Assembly: GCA_965221605.1 (NCBI GenBank)
Contig: CBDCSK010000009.1
Location: forward strand, 355,039-419,038
Source of the DNA: Aldehydirespirator sp965221605
Lineage (GTDB): Bacteria > Actinomycetota > Acidimicrobiia > Acidimicrobiales > Aldehydirespiratoraceae
Direction: 5' to 3'
DNA length: 64,000 bases
Shown: one piece after another, positions 42,679 to 50,977 of the stretch
Layout of the letters: the number at the start of each line of letters is the position of its first letter
How positions within the stretch are numbered: the stretch's first letter is position 1
Notes under the pieces: model-generated
Told to the model about the DNA's origin: nothing
The model's input: only the letters and a program-made list of their open reading frames with translations
The model's database searches: none
Position numbers and translations under genes: made by a program

Positions 42679-44208
42679 CTACGGCTGCGCGAGAGCCCTG
42701 GCCCGGGCGACCAGGCTCTCCTCGGCCTGGGTGTAGCGCTTGTGAGCCTCGCCCGCGGTGTCCCGCAGGCGGGAGGCGTGGTCCGCGAACTCCTCGGCCA
42801 GCGACCTCACTTCGCCTGGCGCTGCCCCGCCTGTGGCCCGCCGGGTGGCCACGATCCGGCGCGGGTCGAGCGCCTCGGCCAGCGCGGCCGGATCGAGCCC
42901 GAGCGGCCGGCCGCAGACTTCGACGGCCGCGTCGTCGAGCATTCCGGAGGTGATGTCCAGCCCGGTGAGCCCGCGTCCGCTGGCAGCCCGGACCGCCCGC
43001 CCCACCACGTGGTAGGCGGTCCGGTAGTCGACGCCGGCGGCCACCATCACGTACTCGGCGAGGTCGGTGGCCTGGGTGAAGCCCCGCTCGAGCTCGGACC
43101 ACATCCGCTCGGCGTTGACGGTCAGGGTCCGCACCACGCCGGTGGTCAGGGCGCTGACCCGGATGGTGAAGTCGAGCGCCCGGGGGATCTCTCCGTAGGC
43201 GAAGATCAGGTTGTCGCTGCGGGCCGACGGACTCTTCACCACGGCCAGGAACCCGCTCATCCGGCCAATCAGGACCCCGCTGGCCCCCCGGATGATCGAC
43301 AGCGAGTAGGGGTTGCGCTTCTGGGGCATCAGCACCGACGCCCGGGTGAACGGCCCGGCCAGGTCCACGAAGTCGAACTCCTGGCTCGACCAGATCTCGA
43401 GGTCCTCGGCCAGCTTGGCCTGGTTGGCGATCATGCTGGCCGAGGTGGCCAGCAGGTCGATGAACACGTCGGTCTGCCACATGGCGTCGCGGGTATGGGC
43501 GATGACGCCGTCGAACCCGAGATCGGCCGCGATGGCGCCCCGGTCGTCGAGCAGCCGGCTGCCGTTTACGCAGCCCGCGCCGCCCGGGCTGGTGTTGACC
43601 TGCTCGAGGGCGGCTGCGAAACGCTCGCCGTCTCGCAGGGCGGGCGGGACGAAGGCCAGCAGGTAGTGGCCGAACGTCGACGGCTGGGCCTGCTGGAGGT
43701 AGGTCTGGTCGCCCATGAACGTCTCGGCGTGATCGGCGGCGACCGCGGCCGCGGTCGCCGCGAAGTCGGCCCCGACCTCTATGAGCCGGGCGGTCTGCGA
43801 TCGCAGCAGCAGCCGCAACGCCACCCGGGCGGCCTCCCGGCGGGGACGACCGGCGTGGAGCCACCCGGCCGAGTCGCCGATCCGTTCCACGAAGTGACGC
43901 TCCCGGGAGTTGTACACCTCACCGGCAGCCGAGTCGTACGGGAAGTCGGCCGGGTCGGTGCCGTAGGCGTCGAGCAGCACTCCCAGCAGGTCGGCCGCGG
44001 CCGGCTGCGGGATGAGGCCCCGGCTCAGCAGGTCGAGCACATGGCCGAGGTCGGCGAGGTTCAGCCCGTGGTGCAGCAGCGGCGCATCCGCGATCTCCCA
44101 CGCGAACCCGGCGTCGACCAGTTCCGGCGCCGGCCCCTCCGCCGAAGGTCCAGCCAACCGCGCCCCCAGGGTGCTGTCGGAATCCCGGTCGGGTCTAGGC
44201 CCAGTCAT
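42679..44208 (-). CDS. Aspartase/fumarase-superfamily lyase, argininosuccinate-lyase-like
   Basis: 509 residues. The superfamily signature SVLMPQKRNPYSLS is present, with QPSTFGHYLLAFV and AGCVNGSRLLDDRGAIAADLGF earlier. This superfamily makes or breaks C-N or C-O bonds by beta-elimination. It is probably not a housekeeping argH, because it is the last gene of an operon with ComA and a second such lyase and no arginine genes are nearby. In bacterial coenzyme M synthesis (Xanthobacter Xcb genes) ComA acts with superfamily members to make sulfoacrylate and cysteate; a similar role is inferred. The ATG at 44208 overlaps the upstream gene by 14 bp. Confidence 0.75.
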   Translation of the reverse strand: MTGPRPDRDSDSTLGARLAGPSAEGPAPELVDAGFAWEIADAPLLHHGLNLADLGHVLDLLSRGLIPQPAAADLLGVLLDAYGTDPADFPYDSAAGEVYNSRERHFVERIGDSAGWLHAGRPRREAARVALRLLLRSQTARLIEVGADFAATAAAVAADHAETFMGDQTYLQQAQPSTFGHYLLAFVPPALRDGERFAAALEQVNTSPGGAGCVNGSRLLDDRGAIAADLGFDGVIAHTRDAMWQTDVFIDLLATSASMIANQAKLAEDLEIWSSQEFDFVDLAGPFTRASVLMPQKRNPYSLSIIRGASGVLIGRMSGFLAVVKSPSARSDNLIFAYGEIPRALDFTIRVSALTTGVVRTLTVNAERMWSELERGFTQATDLAEYVMVAAGVDYRTAYHVVGRAVRAASGRGLTGLDITSGMLDDAAVEVCGRPLGLDPAALAEALDPRRIVATRRATGGAAPGEVRSLAEEFADHASRLRDTAGEAHKRYTQAEESLVARARALAQP

Positions 44209-45544
44209 CGATCTCGGTGGCGCGCCGCCGGATGGCCGCGGCGACGACGGCGTCGACCATGACTCCGGCGGCACCGGTGGCGGGCTGCTCGAGGCCTTCG
44301 AGTTCGGCGGGTGTGGCGATGCCTGCGAGGGTCTCGATCAGCGGGCGGCCTCTCTCGCGGGCCTGCCGGTAGGCCCGCTGGAGTTCGTCGTTGGCCCGGT
44401 GCTTGCCGAGGCGGGCCGACAGCCGTCTGAGCAGTTCCTGGGACCCGAAATCGCCCATGGTCTCCAGGTTGGCCGCCATCGCTTCGGCGTCCACCTCGAT
44501 GCAGGCCGCGAGGTCTCGGGCCATGGCAAGCTGGGCGAGAAGGTAGTGGCTGAGCTCGGGCAGCAGCACCCACTCGGTCTTCCAGGTGCGGCCGTCACGC
44601 TCGTGGTCGCCGACCATGGTCTCGGTAAGCACGCCCGCGGCCGAGCGGACCAGCCGGGCCAGGGTCACGATCTGCTCGCTGCGCTCCGGGTTGCGCTTGT
44701 GGGGCATGGTGAAGCTGCCCATGGTGGCCTCCGACGCCGCCTCGGCGACCTCAGCGATCTCACGTCGCTGGAGGTTGTACACCTCGTTGGCCATGCGAGC
44801 CATGGTCGCGGAGACCTGGGCCGCGTTGTTGGCGAACTCGGCGACGCGGTCGCGGGCCGCGATCCACGAGACCGCCGGCTCGCCCAGGCCCAGGCGCTCG
44901 CAGAAGCGGCAGCGCAGCTCCGGACCGAGTTCCCCGTAGAAGCCCAGAGCCCCCACCGCGCCGGCGAGCTGGCCCACAACCAGGCGGGGCCGGCTCTGGC
45001 GCCAGCGCTCCAGGTGCCGGGCGGTCTCATCGGCCCAGGATGCGACCTTCAACCCGAACGTGACCGGCGCGCCCGGCTGGCCGTGGGTGCGGCCCAGCAT
45101 GGGGGTATCGCGGTGAGCCTCGGCCAGCTCCAGCAGCGACCCCTCCACCGCCCGCAGGTCCCGCCAGACGATCGCCCCGACATCACGCATCTCCAGCGCG
45201 GCCGCAGTGTCGGACACGTCCTGCACGGTGGCGCCGTAGTACACGTGCTCGCGGGCCTCCCCCGGCAGCAGGGCCTGAAGCTCGCGGACCAGCCCGGCGG
45301 CGGAGTGCGAGGTCCGCCGGGTCTCTGCGCCGACCGCGGCCGGGTCCAGGCGCTCGGCGTCAAGGCCTGCTATCGCGGCTGCCGAGGCGGCCGGGATGAT
45401 CCCCAGATCGGCCTGAGCGGCCGCGAGCGCCTTGAGCACGTCCACCCACCGTGTCATGCGGGCCTGCTCCGAGAACAGGGCGAGCGACTCGGGCGTGGAC
45501 CATCCGTGCCCGTAGACAGTGGAGTCGATCAGGTGCGCGTCCAT
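44195..45544 (-). CDS. Aspartase/fumarase-superfamily lyase, adenylosuccinate-lyase/CMLE-like
   Basis: 449 residues. Superfamily signature GSFTMPHKRNPERSEQ; also LGRTHGQPGAPVTFGLKVASW and EHVYYGATVQDVSDTAAALE, typical of the PurB/3-carboxymuconate cycloisomerase branch. Its substrate should be a dicarboxylate or related sulfonate. It overlaps genes on both sides (16 bp upstream, 14 bp downstream), so it is part of a tightly coupled operon with ComA. As with its partner, phosphate elimination from phosphosulfolactate or ammonia addition to sulfoacrylate is a reasoned guess. Confidence 0.78.
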   Translation of the reverse strand: MDAHLIDSTVYGHGWSTPESLALFSEQARMTRWVDVLKALAAAQADLGIIPAASAAAIAGLDAERLDPAAVGAETRRTSHSAAGLVRELQALLPGEAREHVYYGATVQDVSDTAAALEMRDVGAIVWRDLRAVEGSLLELAEAHRDTPMLGRTHGQPGAPVTFGLKVASWADETARHLERWRQSRPRLVVGQLAGAVGALGFYGELGPELRCRFCERLGLGEPAVSWIAARDRVAEFANNAAQVSATMARMANEVYNLQRREIAEVAEAASEATMGSFTMPHKRNPERSEQIVTLARLVRSAAGVLTETMVGDHERDGRTWKTEWVLLPELSHYLLAQLAMARDLAACIEVDAEAMAANLETMGDFGSQELLRRLSARLGKHRANDELQRAYRQARERGRPLIETLAGIATPAELEGLEQPATGAAGVMVDAVVAAAIRRRATEIDDWA

Positions 45545-46458
45545 GCGCCGTCCCCGGTCCCGGCCAGCGAATGAAGGGCGGTGCGCACCTCTTCGAGGGT
45601 CGCACCCCAGGGAACCATGGCGGTGTCGCCATGCCGCTCCGTCCCCTCCTCCAGCATGCAGCAGCGGCTCAAGACGAGCCCCGAGCCGGCTGCACCGCCG
45701 GCGGCGTCCATGAGCCGGCGAGGGCACCAATCGATGGTGCGGGGCGCGTCGGTCCCGTAGAACCAGCGGTGGATCTGCTGGGATCGCCCGCAGCCCAGCA
45801 GGGTGGAGCCGACGGAGGAGGGTCGCTCATCGAGGTGCGACACCTCCACGCCCTCGATCTCGATGTCCCCGCCCCGGCAGGGGACGATCAGCCCCTCAGC
45901 CAGCGAACCGGCCTCGGCCACCAGCGAGCGGCTGTCCACGATCCGTTCGCTCACGGCGATGGGAGGCATGTCCTCGGCCGAGTCCAGGACCCTGGCCACC
46001 TGATCGGCCAGCTTGGAGGGTTCGGGCGGTACTACATCGAGCACCGTCACCCGGATCGGGGCGGCGTTGAGCAGGAAGCTCACATGGCGGTACCGGCCCT
46101 CCAGCACCAGGCAGCGGTGCTCGGGGTGAAGCGCGGCCACCCGAGCCATGTGGGAGGGCACGCCCGTGTCGGCACTGTCATCGCGCACGTAGGCGCACTC
46201 GCCGGCGGAGGCCAGCACGCGAGCGGCCACCGCCGGCGAGAACAGGCCGTCGCTGCCGTCGCGGGCCAGCTCCAGGAGCGCGCAGTGCTCGGGATCGCCG
46301 TCCAGCCGGGCGACCACGAACCTGGTCCTGAAGTACGCCTCGCGCCCGGTGAAACGGGCCACGAGCTCATCGGGCGACAGGCTGGGAACCGAAGCCACCG
46401 ACACCTGCCCGTAACGGACCGGCATCACGTTTGGCGCGGCTGGATCTAGCTCGAACAC
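45529..46458 (-). CDS. Unrecognised protein in the ComA-lyase operon
   Basis: 309 residues from a GTG at 46458 (ATG at 46425 is an alternative). No signal peptide or membrane segment. The N-terminal two-thirds is alpha/beta (FLLNAAPIRVTVLDVVPPEP, VARVLDSAEDMPPIAV). The C-terminal part has WCPRRLMDAAGG and LVLSRCCMLEEGTERHGD with three cysteines that might bind metal. It overlaps ComA upstream by 13 bp and the lyase downstream by 16 bp, so it is almost certainly part of the same pathway. I do not recognise the family. Confidence 0.78.
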   Translation of the reverse strand: MFELDPAAPNVMPVRYGQVSVASVPSLSPDELVARFTGREAYFRTRFVVARLDGDPEHCALLELARDGSDGLFSPAVAARVLASAGECAYVRDDSADTGVPSHMARVAALHPEHRCLVLEGRYRHVSFLLNAAPIRVTVLDVVPPEPSKLADQVARVLDSAEDMPPIAVSERIVDSRSLVAEAGSLAEGLIVPCRGGDIEIEGVEVSHLDERPSSVGSTLLGCGRSQQIHRWFYGTDAPRTIDWCPRRLMDAAGGAAGSGLVLSRCCMLEEGTERHGDTAMVPWGATLEEVRTALHSLAGTGDGAWTRT

Positions 46459-47315
46459 GGCTTGAGCGGGGAGGAGTCTGCGCGCCCGGACGGCTGGGAC
46501 GCGCCGAGCGGCTCCGGATCCGGTATCGCGTCCGGCGCGCGGGACACAAGGCTGGTCCGGAGGGTGTCAGAGCGCAGCCCTTGCCTGAGCGCCTCGACGC
46601 CGAGCACCTCTTCGGGAGCGATGTTGGCGAGGTTGACATTCGCGCCCAGGTGGTTGACGAGCCAGGCCTGCTGCTGGCGCAGTGGCGCCTCGTAGACGAC
46701 GGGGGCGTCCTCGCCGAGGCGTTCGAGGGCCTCCACGAGCTCGGCTCGGACCGTTCCGTCGGCGGCATAGAGACCGACTGTCCCGCTCTCGCGGCCCTCG
46801 GCCACCAGCCACGCGGCGCCGCAGTCCAGGTCGCTCCTGGCTTCCTCAAGCCATTCCGAAGGCAGGGCGGGTTCATGCGGATCCTTGCTGCCCACCTCAG
46901 CGAACACTTCGAATCGGTGGTCGCGGGCCGCGGCGATGAGGCCGCGCTTGGAAGAGGTCGGCAGGCCGGTGGCGCCCCGCGACACCTCCACGCAGTCGAA
47001 GCCAACCCGCTCGACCCACGCGAGGAACTCTGCGCTCCGGCCCTGCCACCAAGCCGCCTCCAGCAGGGTTCCGCCAGGACAGGCCCTCACCTCGTGACCC
47101 CGCAGCAACTCGACCTTGGCGCCGACCGTGGCGTCGACATAGGCGGTGCCGAAGCCGAACTTCCAGACGTCGATCAGTGGACCGTGGGCTTCGAGCATCT
47201 CATTCATGACGGCTAGGGGCGTGCCCTTGTCGATGACGTGGGTGATCCCTTGGCGGCGCGGCTTGGTGGTTCGAGCGGCAGTCTCAAGGAACCGGGGAGA
47301 CTCGGAGATAGACAT
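46446..47315 (-). CDS. Phosphosulfolactate synthase (ComA family)
   Basis: 289 residues, a TIM barrel that adds sulfite to phosphoenolpyruvate giving (R)-2-O-phospho-3-sulfolactate, the first step of coenzyme M synthesis. Family features: RRQGITHVIDKGTPL, IDVWKFGFGTAYVD, CPGGTLLEAAW, GFDCVEVSRGATGLP, and ANVNLANIAPEEVLGVEALR. The last 35 residues are an extra Pro/Ser-rich tail. The ATG at 47315 follows AGGAGA. It is second in an operon behind the DUF2877 gene and ahead of an unknown gene and two lyases. Archaeal and Xanthobacter ComA homologues are the basis for the function. Confidence 0.85.
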   Translation of the reverse strand: MSISESPRFLETAARTTKPRRQGITHVIDKGTPLAVMNEMLEAHGPLIDVWKFGFGTAYVDATVGAKVELLRGHEVRACPGGTLLEAAWWQGRSAEFLAWVERVGFDCVEVSRGATGLPTSSKRGLIAAARDHRFEVFAEVGSKDPHEPALPSEWLEEARSDLDCGAAWLVAEGRESGTVGLYAADGTVRAELVEALERLGEDAPVVYEAPLRQQQAWLVNHLGANVNLANIAPEEVLGVEALRQGLRSDTLRTSLVSRAPDAIPDPEPLGASQPSGRADSSPLKPCSS

Positions 47316-47337
47316 CGGGATGATCTCCTGACCGGCG

Positions 47338-48135
47338 TCACCCAACGGCGGGCCGAGACACCATTGTACGGGTCACGTCGGTACGGGGCAGTTCCGTGGC
47401 AGCTAGGGCGACCCCGGCCACGAGAGCCCGGCCCGATGTCGCTCCCACTGCGGCCAGCGACCGGGCGGCCCGACCCAATGCGTCCAGGTCGCCGTCGGCA
47501 GCCGCGTCGAGCAGGGCGTGCGCGGGCTGGATGCTCTGGCCAGCCGCGGCCCACCTCAGATAGGCGCGGCTGAGCGTGGTCGTGCGGGCCGAGCGGGCTG
47601 AGCGCCCCAAGGCTCCACGACATGCTGGATCCATGGCGCACACAAGCAGAATGCCCGCCAGCACGTCGTCGCCGCTGGGGGTGAGCCCGGCACCGCGCCC
47701 TGCCAGTCGACCGAACACCGCGGCCAGGTCCCCGCGCCGAAGGTCACGTCTGACCGCTTCCCAAACGGACGCCAGCTCGACGTCCACACCGGCCGCGAGA
47801 CCATGCCAAGCCTCCGGCTCGGCCTTGAGGCGCTCGGGCAGGCTCGGTGCCCAGTGGCGGCATCCGTCGAGCGGGACGCAGACCGGGCCGGCCACAAGGG
47901 TGCCGTCGGTGACATGCACCCTCTCGTGAACCGCAGGCAGTTCAACCATCTCGCCGGCGACGAGATGCAGGGGCCCCGGCCAGTGTCGGGGCCCCATCAC
48001 CGCGAAGATCTCCTCCGAGGGGCCTGAGACATAGAAGCCGTCGTCGAAGGTGCCCTGTACCTGGCCGACGAATCCGGGACGGGCCGCTTCGAGAACCCCG
48101 GCACCGCACCAGGGCGCCGGGACCGGCTCCGCCAC
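47338..48135 (-). CDS. DUF2877 protein, oxamate carbamoyltransferase subunit (AllH/YlbF-like)
   Basis: 265 residues from a GTG at 48135. The DUF2877 signature RGAGLTPSGDDVLAGILLVCAM lies near residue 185; GFYVSGPSEEIFAVMG and VELPAVHERVHV come earlier. E. coli YlbF (AllH) of this family is the third part of oxamate carbamoyltransferase with FdrA and YlbE. Here it leads the ComA-lyase operon, 22 bp upstream of comA, and is divergent from the AIR-synthase-like gene only 17 bp away. Confidence 0.82.
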   Translation of the reverse strand: MAEPVPAPWCGAGVLEAARPGFVGQVQGTFDDGFYVSGPSEEIFAVMGPRHWPGPLHLVAGEMVELPAVHERVHVTDGTLVAGPVCVPLDGCRHWAPSLPERLKAEPEAWHGLAAGVDVELASVWEAVRRDLRRGDLAAVFGRLAGRGAGLTPSGDDVLAGILLVCAMDPACRGALGRSARSARTTTLSRAYLRWAAAGQSIQPAHALLDAAADGDLDALGRAARSLAAVGATSGRALVAGVALAATELPRTDVTRTMVSRPAVG

Positions 48136-48152
48136 TGCTGTACCGTGCGGCC

Positions 48153-49112
48153 GTGGCCCCGCCCGAGTCGTCACCGCTGGACCGGCTGGTGGACGCGGTT
48201 CGCACTCATGGGGGCTTGCGGGCCAAGCGGGTGATCGGAGCTGTCCGGCGCGTCCTCGGTGCCGCCGATCCGCTGAGCGGTCCCGGCGACGACGGCGCCG
48301 CGGTGGAGATGTCCACTGCAGGCTCGGTGATCGTGTGCGGCGAGGCGCTCCTTCCCGGCTTCGTTGCATCGGATCCCTGGGGCGCAGGGATCGCGGCGGT
48401 GCTCGCCAACGTCAACGATCTCGCCGCCATGGGAGCGGTCCCCAGAGGGATCGTGAACACTGTCGTGGCGACGGCACCAGTGGCGGCTGAGGCTTTGGGG
48501 GGCATGGCCGAGGCCGCTGCCCTCTACGACGTGCCCATCGTGGGCGGTCATCTGACCGAGCACGATGGCGAACCGGCGCTGTCGGCGTTCGCGGTCGGGG
48601 ACGCCGACCGGGTCCTGTCGGCCAACCGAGCCCGTGCAGGCCAGCATCTCGTGTTCGCCTGCTGCCTGGACGGCAGGATGCGGACCGACTTCGACTTCTT
48701 CACCACCCTCGAGTCTCAGGGACCCCGCCTGGCTGCTGACGTGCGTCTGCTGGCCCGGGCGGCCCGCGAGGGTCTCGCTTCGGCGGCCAAGGATGTCAGC
48801 ATGGCCGGAGCGATCGGTTCGCTGGCGATGCTGCTGGAGCCCGGCGGCCTCGGCGCCGAGATCGACCTGGACGCCCTGCCGGCGCCCGAAGGGGTGGCGC
48901 GGGACCGCTGGCTGGTCTGCTTCCCGACCTACGCCTTCTGGCTCGCCACCGACAGGTCCGACGACTGTGTGGACCTTTTCCGATCGGCGGGACTGGCCGC
49001 CAGCGTCTCCGGGACCGTCACTGACAGCGGCGTCCTGACGCTCCGGCAGGGCACCGAGAGCCGGGATGTGATCGATCTCAGGCGAGAACCCGTCACCGGG
49101 CTGTGGGCCTGA
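48153..49112 (+). CDS. AIR-synthase-like protein, sll0787 family
   Basis: 319 residues from a GTG at 48153. PurM/ThiL/HypE/SelD fold: GPGDDGAAVEMSTAGSVIVCGEALLPGF (ATP-site Asp pair, quoted in outline), NVNDLAAMGAVPRGIVNTVV, IVGGHLTEHDGEPALSAFAV, and KDVSMAGAIGSLAMLLE. The sll0787 family is a Nit1C member presumed to use ATP to activate an amide or carbonyl oxygen; the substrate is unknown. No strong ribosome-binding site is seen, and only 17 bp separate it from the divergent DUF2877 start, so the promoters must overlap. Confidence 0.83.
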   Translation: MAPPESSPLDRLVDAVRTHGGLRAKRVIGAVRRVLGAADPLSGPGDDGAAVEMSTAGSVIVCGEALLPGFVASDPWGAGIAAVLANVNDLAAMGAVPRGIVNTVVATAPVAAEALGGMAEAAALYDVPIVGGHLTEHDGEPALSAFAVGDADRVLSANRARAGQHLVFACCLDGRMRTDFDFFTTLESQGPRLAADVRLLARAAREGLASAAKDVSMAGAIGSLAMLLEPGGLGAEIDLDALPAPEGVARDRWLVCFPTYAFWLATDRSDDCVDLFRSAGLAASVSGTVTDSGVLTLRQGTESRDVIDLRREPVTGLWA

Positions 49113-49143
49113 ACGAGCCGGCGCGATCGATGGTGCCCCCATG

Positions 49144-49803
49144 TCAGGCTCCGGCCGCCTCGATCCGGCTCATCATGGTCAGCCGGTGATCCTCGAACAG
49201 TTCACGGTCGCCGGTCTCCACGTCGCCGAAGGAGGTTGCTTCCAAGCCGGCCGTCCGGCCGTGCTCGTCGCCCAACTCGGCCACCATCACCACATAGGTG
49301 GGCGTCATGGTGGAGGGATCGGGCTCGACGGTGCTGACCACCGCCAGCCCGGTGGCCAGGTGCAGATCGATGCGCTGGTAGGGATCGACGAGGCCGGCAC
49401 CAAGGTCGCCCTGCTCGTGGACCACGGCCCACGCCTCGCCGGCATCGCGGGCCGCGGCGATGCAGTCCCGCCGCCGCTGCTCGGCCTGCTCGGCCAGCAG
49501 CTCGCGGCGGCGTATCGCGAACCCGGCCCCGGCGACCTCCGCCTCGGGTAGGCGGTAGCCGGCGACGTCCCCGCTCACCCGCAGCGCCCCGTCCACCAGA
49601 TCGGACCGGCGCTCCCAACACCCGGCCAGCGCGTCCAGGTCCTCGGCCTCCGCCAGGGCGTCGGCCACCGCTCTCACCAGCCTCACCGCGGTCTGGTAGG
49701 CGTCCGGGTTGGTGGTGGCCACCGGATAGAGCCGGCGCTCGCTCTCGTCCCAATGGGCGGCCAGCATCGCAGTCGGGTCTGTGGCCGGTGAGCGGTTGCT
49801 CAT
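49144..49803 (-). CDS. Conserved actinobacterial protein of unknown function
   Basis: 219 residues from ATG 49803. Mainly helical in the first two-thirds (HWDESERRLYPVATTNPDAY, VRLVRAVADALAEAEDLDAL) with a strand-rich end (IDLHLATGLAVVSTVEPDP, TYVVMVAELG). It resembles a widespread actinobacterial hypothetical that I cannot name. No signal peptide or membrane segment. It converges on the AIR-synthase-like gene and is divergent from carbamate kinase. Confidence 0.75.
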   Translation of the reverse strand: MSNRSPATDPTAMLAAHWDESERRLYPVATTNPDAYQTAVRLVRAVADALAEAEDLDALAGCWERRSDLVDGALRVSGDVAGYRLPEAEVAGAGFAIRRRELLAEQAEQRRRDCIAAARDAGEAWAVVHEQGDLGAGLVDPYQRIDLHLATGLAVVSTVEPDPSTMTPTYVVMVAELGDEHGRTAGLEATSFGDVETGDRELFEDHRLTMMSRIEAAGA

Positions 49804-49883
49804 GGTGCCGACCCCTCGTCGTGGACGCACCCGTCATTCAGCACGAGACATTTTGGCTTGGCAGCGCCTCGAACGCGTCATCT

Positions 49884-49891
49884 ACTATAAG
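49884..49891. promoter_or_regulatory. Possible divergent -10 elements
   Basis: The 171-bp region between the unknown gene at 49144-49803 and carbamate kinase holds little except an AT-rich CTACTATAAG. On the minus strand this gives TATAGT, the same -10 as the OsmC and nitrile hydratase promoters; on the plus strand TACTAT or TATAAG, with TTGGCA about 19-22 bp upstream. Weak evidence. Confidence 0.3.
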
Positions 49892-49974
49892 AAAGTCGGT
49901 TCTGCTATCGGCAGGTTCGATACCGGGGCCCGGCTCCACCGGACCCGATCGGGCCTGACGAGAGGGAGTGCGCC

Positions 49975-50952
49975 TTGGCCGAGACCGCAGTCCTCGCTCT
50001 CGGCGGCAACGCGCTGATCCGCGAGGACCAGCGGGGCACCCTGGAGGAGCAGTACGCCAACGCGCTGGCCATGGCCCATTCGGTGCGCTCGCTGATCCGC
50101 AAGGGCTGGAACGTGGTCATCGTCCACGGCAACGGTCCCCAGGTCGGCAACCTGGCCATCCAGCACGAGGGCTCGATCGATCTCGTCCCCGCCCTGCCCC
50201 TGTTCACGCTGGGAGCCATGACCCAGGGGCAGCTGGGAAGCCTGATCTGCCTCGCCCTCAACGAGGTGTGCAAGCAGGAGATCGCCGGAGCGGTGTCGGT
50301 CATCACCCACGTCGAGGTTGACGCCGACGATCCCAGACTGTCCGAACCCACCAAGCCGATCGGCCCGTTCTTCGACCGGTCCGAAGCCGAGTCCCTGGCG
50401 GCCAATAGGGGCTGGACAATGGCCGAGGACGCCGGACGCGGCTACCGGCGAGTGGTGCCGTCGCCGCGGCCGATGGCGCCCATCGAGGCCGACGCCATTT
50501 CCGCGCTCATCGATCTGGGCTACATCGTGGTGGCCGGCGGCGGGGGCGGGATCCCGGTGGCCCGCTCGTCCGACGGCGCCTACCGGGGCGTGGACGCGGT
50601 CATCGACAAGGACTTCGCAGCCGAACGCATCGCCGACGCGGTCGAAGCCCAGGCTCTGGTGATGGTGACCGGCGTGGCCGCGGTGCAGCTCGATTTCGGC
50701 ACACCCCGGCAGCGGGCGGTGGCCGAGATGACCGCATCCGAGGCCCGGGGCCACCTGGCCGACGGCCAGTTCCCTGCCGGGAGCATGGGACCCAAGGTCG
50801 AGGCGGCCATCGAGTTCGTCGAGTCCCCGGGACGGATCTCCGCCATCACGACCCCGGAGCTGGTGTACGCGACCCTCGACGAGCCCGCCGGCGTGATCGC
50901 GGGCCCGCGGGGCACCCTCATCGTGCCCGACACCGTGCTCTCACTGTTCTAG
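49975..50952 (+). CDS. Carbamate kinase
   Basis: 325 residues from a TTG with GAGAGGGAG upstream. Catalyses carbamoyl phosphate + ADP to ATP + ammonia + CO2. Family features: LALGGNALIREDQRG, IVHGNGPQVGNLAIQHE, VVAGGGGGIPVAR, YRGVDAVIDKDFAAERIAD and GSMGPKVEAAIEFVE. It lies 25 bp upstream of fdrA, as in the E. coli all genes where the kinase (AllK) harvests energy from oxamate carbamoyltransferase. No arginine deiminase genes are nearby, which argues against the arc pathway. Confidence 0.93.
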   Translation: MAETAVLALGGNALIREDQRGTLEEQYANALAMAHSVRSLIRKGWNVVIVHGNGPQVGNLAIQHEGSIDLVPALPLFTLGAMTQGQLGSLICLALNEVCKQEIAGAVSVITHVEVDADDPRLSEPTKPIGPFFDRSEAESLAANRGWTMAEDAGRGYRRVVPSPRPMAPIEADAISALIDLGYIVVAGGGGGIPVARSSDGAYRGVDAVIDKDFAAERIADAVEAQALVMVTGVAAVQLDFGTPRQRAVAEMTASEARGHLADGQFPAGSMGPKVEAAIEFVESPGRISAITTPELVYATLDEPAGVIAGPRGTLIVPDTVLSLF

Positions 50953-50977
50953 TGAGGCCGCCGTTTAGTCTGACGCC

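Noticed and set aside
42679..44208. Housekeeping argininosuccinate lyase (argH)
   Set aside because: It is in a ComA operon beside a second lyase, with no argG or other arginine gene nearby; kept as a superfamily lyase only.
49975..50952. Carbamate kinase of the arginine deiminase pathway (arcC)
   Set aside because: No arcA or arcB; it is next to fdrA, as in oxamate metabolism.
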